A stretch of DNA of 64,000 bases. It comes from Variovorax sp. PAMC26660 (lineage in GTDB: Bacteria > Pseudomonadota > Gammaproteobacteria > Burkholderiales > Burkholderiaceae_C). The DNA lies in the NCBI RefSeq assembly GCF_014302995.1, contig NZ_CP060295.1:6873501-6937500 (forward strand), in the 5' to 3' direction. The notes under the pieces were generated by a model. It was not told the origin of the DNA. It made no database searches and worked only from the letters and a program-made list of their open reading frames with translations. Positions 57,783-64,000 of the stretch are shown here, piece after piece. Each line of letters opens with the position of its first letter. Position 1 is the stretch's first letter. The position numbers and the translations under genes were made by a program.

Positions 57783-58652
57783 TCAGACGAGTGTGCGTCC
57801 GGTCAGCCGGCTCAGGATGGCGAGCGGGCTCGAGTCGGGATTGTATTGCTTCGACGCAGCCAGATGAAGCGTCTGCTCGAGCATGTACTGGCCCGCCATC
57901 ACGGCGTGCGAGGTCTGGTCGGAGAAGCACACCCACACGGAGCCGGGCGGGAACTTGGCCGTCTCTTGCGGCGAGCTTTCCTGGTAGCCCATGTCCGACT
58001 TCATGCCGTCGTGCAGTTGCAGCATCAGGTGGTCGTACTCGCTGCGGAACGACTTGGTCACGCGCAGCGCGCGCAGCAGCTTGGCCTGCCAGCGCACATA
58101 GGGCTTGGCGCGCGGCAGGAAGCGTCTGGCGATGTCCTCGAAGGGCTCACCCACACGCCACACGCGCGGTGCGCCTTCGGGATTGACGTTGGTGAACACA
58201 CGCAGGATGCGCTCGCCGTAGTTGGGCCGCGACGGGAAGGCGTCAACGTGCAGTCGCCTGTCGTCCGCCCGCCAGGACTGCACGCGCGTCTCGACCTGCG
58301 CAGGCCGGTAGCTCGTGGGCGCGAGGCGCAGGGCCGGCGTGTAGTGCGGCAGCAGGCCATGAATGAGCTGTTGCGCCTGCGCGCGAAACCGCCCCACCAT
58401 CGCGGCCGCCGTACGCTGCACTGCCTCGTCACCAACGGCGCCCTTGAGCTTGCCGTTGGCATCGAGGCTGATGTTGCGAACGTCGGGCGACAGCAGGCTG
58501 GGCGTCAGCAGGCTGCGCTCTTCAGGCAACAGCTCGAAGCCCAACCGCGGAAAGAACAGCACCTTGCCCGCTTCCAGCTCCGCGATCCACGCCTTGTTGG
58601 GCGTGGCCGCGTTCCAGTCGCTCAGGTCCAGTTCGACGAGCTGGGTTTCCAT
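57783..58652 (-). CDS. Kdo hydroxylase family protein
   Basis: 289 residues from ATG 58652 ([14 protein letters not shown]). The Fe(II)/2-oxoglutarate facial triad is suggested by His-x-Asp in [20 protein letters not shown] and a late His in [15 protein letters not shown]. The length and these motifs fit the Kdo 3-hydroxylase (KdoO) family, which converts Kdo to Ko in the lipopolysaccharide core. It fits with lpxK and kdsB elsewhere in the window. carB follows upstream at 11 nt. Confidence 0.82.
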   Translation of the reverse strand: METQLVELDLSDWNAATPNKAWIAELEAGKVLFFPRLGFELLPEERSLLTPSLLSPDVRNISLDANGKLKGAVGDEAVQRTAAAMVGRFRAQAQQLIHGLLPHYTPALRLAPTSYRPAQVETRVQSWRADDRRLHVDAFPSRPNYGERILRVFTNVNPEGAPRVWRVGEPFEDIARRFLPRAKPYVRWQAKLLRALRVTKSFRSEYDHLMLQLHDGMKSDMGYQESSPQETAKFPPGSVWVCFSDQTSHAVMAGQYMLEQTLHLAASKQYNPDSSPLAILSRLTGRTLV

Positions 58653-58663
58653 GACGCTGCGGC

Positions 58664-61904
<3,241 letters not shown>

Positions 61905-61912
<8 letters not shown>

Positions 61913-63098
61913 TCTCTTTCTCCGTCTTTTCCGTCTTGTTCTTTTCCATGAGTGCCGTGAAGCGATCGAACAAATAGCCGATGTCGTGCGGGCCCGGCGA
62001 GGCTTCCGGGTGGCCCTGGAAGCAGAACGCGGGCTTGTCGGTGCGGGCCAAGCCCTGCAGCGTGTTGTCGAACAGGCTGATGTGGGTCGGGCGCAGGTTG
62101 GCCGGCAGCGACTTCTCGTCGACCGCGAAGCCATGGTTCTGGCTGGTGATGCTCACGCGGCCGTTGTCCAGGTCCTTCACCGGATGATTCGCACCGTGGT
62201 GGCCGAACTTCATCTTGAAGGTCTTCGCACCCGAGGCCAGCGCCATGATCTGGTGGCCCAGGCAGATGCCGAAAGTGGGAATGCCGGTCTCGATCAGTTC
62301 CTTGACGGCGCTGATGGCGTAGTCGCAGGGCTCCGGGTCGCCGGGGCCGTTGGCCAGGAAGATGCCATCGGGCTTGAGCTTGAGCACGTCGGCTGCGGGC
62401 GTTTGGGCCGGCACGACGGTGATACGTGCGCCGCGCTGCGCGATCATGCGCAGGATGTTCTTCTTGACGCCGTAGTCGAAGGCGACGACGTGGAACTTCG
62501 GCGTGATCTGCACGCCGTAGCCCGCACCGAGCTTCCACTCGGTTTCGGTCCATTCGTAGGTTTGCGTGACCGACACCACCTTGGCAAGGTCGAGGCCGGA
62601 CATGCTCGGCGCGGCCTTGGCGGCGGCGATGGCCTTGTCGATCAGCGCCTGCGTCACAGCTTCGCCTGCGGCCAGGCCCAGGATGCAGCCGTTCTGCGCG
62701 CCATGGGTTCGCAGGTGGCGCGTGAGCTTGCGGGTGTCGATGTTCGCGATAGCCACCGTCTTGCCGGCCACGAGGTATTCGCTCAGCGTGGCGGTCTTGC
62801 GAAAGTTGGAAGCGACGAGGGGCAGGTCCTTGATGATCAGGCCCGCGGCATGGATCTTGTCGGCTTCGATGTCTTCCCCGTTGACGCCGTAGTTGCCGAT
62901 GTGCGGATACGTCAAGGTGACGATCTGCTGGCAGTAGCTCGGGTCGGTGAGGATTTCCTGGTAACCGGTCATGGCGGTGTTGAACACCACTTCACCGGTC
63001 GTGGAGCCGGCGGCTCCGATCGAATTGCCTTGAAAGACCGTGCCGTCTGCGAGCGCCAGGATGGCGGGCGGGAAGTTTCCCTTGAGAGACAAAAGCAC
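61905..63098 (-). CDS. carA: Carbamoyl-phosphate synthase small subunit
   Basis: 397 residues from GTG 63098. N-terminal domain ([17 protein letters not shown]), then the class-I glutamine amidotransferase with the nucleophile in [16 protein letters not shown] and the His-Glu pair in [15 protein letters not shown]. It supplies ammonia to CarB. The 139 nt upstream show no clear attenuator or riboswitch. Confidence 0.96.
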
Positions 63099-63237
63099 TG
63101 GGTTCTCCGAATGGTTACGGTCGCCCGGAGCCCCAGGCGCGTTGCCTGCGGACTGCTGCTTAAGGGGATTTTGGCGTGAAAGGCGGCCGGGCGACGCTAT
63201 TGCGAGTAAGCCCCCGATTGTAGCCCGGACTGCGGCC

Positions 63238-64000
63238 CTATCCGGCTTGAAGGGCCGCTCCGCTTGCGTGCAGGCAGATGGCGGCGGCTGCAGCCACGTT
63301 CAGCGACTCCTCGCCGCCGGGCTGGGCAATGCGGATGTGGTGCGTTGCGCGGGCCTCCAGGGCCGGCGAAACGCCCTGCCCTTCGTGGCCCATCAGCCAG
63401 GCGCAGGGGTGCGGCAAGTGGGCCTTGTGCAGCCACTCGCCGTGGTGCGAGCTGGTCGCCACGAGCGGCACCTTCAGCCCGTCGAGCAGGTCGGCCTCGA
63501 CGCCCTCGATCAGGCGCAAACCGAAATGAGCGCCCATGCCGGCGCGCAGTACCTTCGGCGCCCACAGTGCAGCCGTGCCCTTGAGCGCGATCACCTGGGT
63601 GAAGCCGAAAGCGGCTGCGCTGCGCAGGATGGAGCCGGCATTGCCGGCGTCCTGCAAGCGGTCGAGCACCACGCTTGGCGCGTCGGGAATCAGCTCCGGA
63701 CGTGTCGGCAGATCCAGCACGAAGCCCATGGGTGCGGGCGACTCCAGGCCGCTGACGCCGCGCAGCAGATCGTCGCTGATCACTACGATTTTGATAGCGC
63801 CATTCACCCATTCGGCGTGCGCTTTGGCCCAGAAAGACTCTGAAAACACAGCGATGGCCGGCTTCACGCCGCGCGCCAACGCTGCCCGGCACAGATGGTC
63901 CCCTTCAAGCCAGATGCGGCCCAGCTTGCGGTAGGCACCCGGGTCCTGAGCCAGCTTGCGCAAATCCTTGAGCAGAGGGTTGTCGCGCGAGCTGATGTGG
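63238..64000 (-). CDS. SpoU/TrmH-family RNA 2'-O-methyltransferase (5' partial)
   Basis: The 3' part of the gene is in the window; the start lies beyond 64000. The N-terminal substrate-binding segment ([13 protein letters not shown]) precedes the SPOUT domain, whose signatures are [35 protein letters not shown] and [21 protein letters not shown], forming the knotted SAM site. It methylates a ribose in rRNA or tRNA; which nucleotide is unknown. Confidence 0.9.
   Translation of the reverse strand, partial: HISSRDNPLLKDLRKLAQDPGAYRKLGRIWLEGDHLCRAALARGVKPAIAVFSESFWAKAHAEWVNGAIKIVVISDDLLRGVSGLESPAPMGFVLDLPTRPELIPDAPSVVLDRLQDAGNAGSILRSAAAFGFTQVIALKGTAALWAPKVLRAGMGAHFGLRLIEGVEADLLDGLKVPLVATSSHHGEWLHKAHLPHPCAWLMGHEGQGVSPALEARATHHIRIAQPGGEESLNVAAAAAICLHASGAALQAG

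Overview
The window comes from a GC-rich betaproteobacterium of the order Burkholderiales, most likely a Comamonadaceae species close to Variovorax. This rests on protein resemblance and gene neighbourhoods (clpS-clpA, lpxK-ycaR-kdsB-adk, rlmE/yhbY-ftsH-folP-glmM, carA-carB); no rRNA or tRNA gene was seen to confirm it. Most of the sequence is ordinary, densely packed chromosome.

Layout. 1-5.6 kb: a nucleoside or nucleobase ABC importer (ATPase cut by the window edge, two permeases), a small exported protein, an AraC-type regulator and a divergent CodA-like cytosine deaminase, which together look like a pyrimidine salvage unit. 5.6-13.4 kb: two acetyltransferases, a DUF3574 lipoprotein, exonuclease I, cardiolipin synthase and clpS-clpA. 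13.5-19.1 kb: a broken type VI secretion (T6SS) locus on the minus strand. TssA, TssG, an FHA protein and a small membrane protein are intact, but tssK has an internal deletion with a frameshift and tssJ has lost its signal peptide. 19.1-30.7 kb: a heavily deleted P2-like prophage. It keeps an in-frame gpO::gpX fusion, holin, Rz/Rz1, gpR, gpS, gpV, gpW, a truncated gpJ, a dNMP kinase, an AlpA-like regulator and an integrase. The integrase lies just past the 3' end of icd, an arrangement resembling integration at icd.

The most interesting part is 21.3-26.4 kb. Between gpS and gpV, where P2-like phages have adjacent tail and baseplate genes, sit four foreign genes with less GC-rich sequence: a small soluble protein, a 683-residue protein with a PD-(D/E)XK-like nuclease motif near its C-terminus, an exported NUC1-type endonuclease, and a divergent HNH endonuclease. 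This looks like a phage-borne cargo locus, plausibly anti-phage defence. The large protein belongs to no family I can name.

30.8-64 kb: housekeeping genes. These are icd, two paralogous small Ala/Lys-rich exported proteins, DUF192, sodB, xseA, exbBD, lipid A/Kdo genes (lpxK, kdsB), adk, an asparaginase divergent from lexA (two SOS boxes), a beta-oxidation cluster with its own Crp/Fnr regulator, glmM-folP-ftsH-rlmE, yhbY, greA, a Kdo hydroxylase, carB-carA and a partial rRNA methyltransferase. Structured repeats occur between several genes: REP-like units at 1.9 and 49.9 kb and a 33-bp-arm inverted repeat at 5.7 kb.
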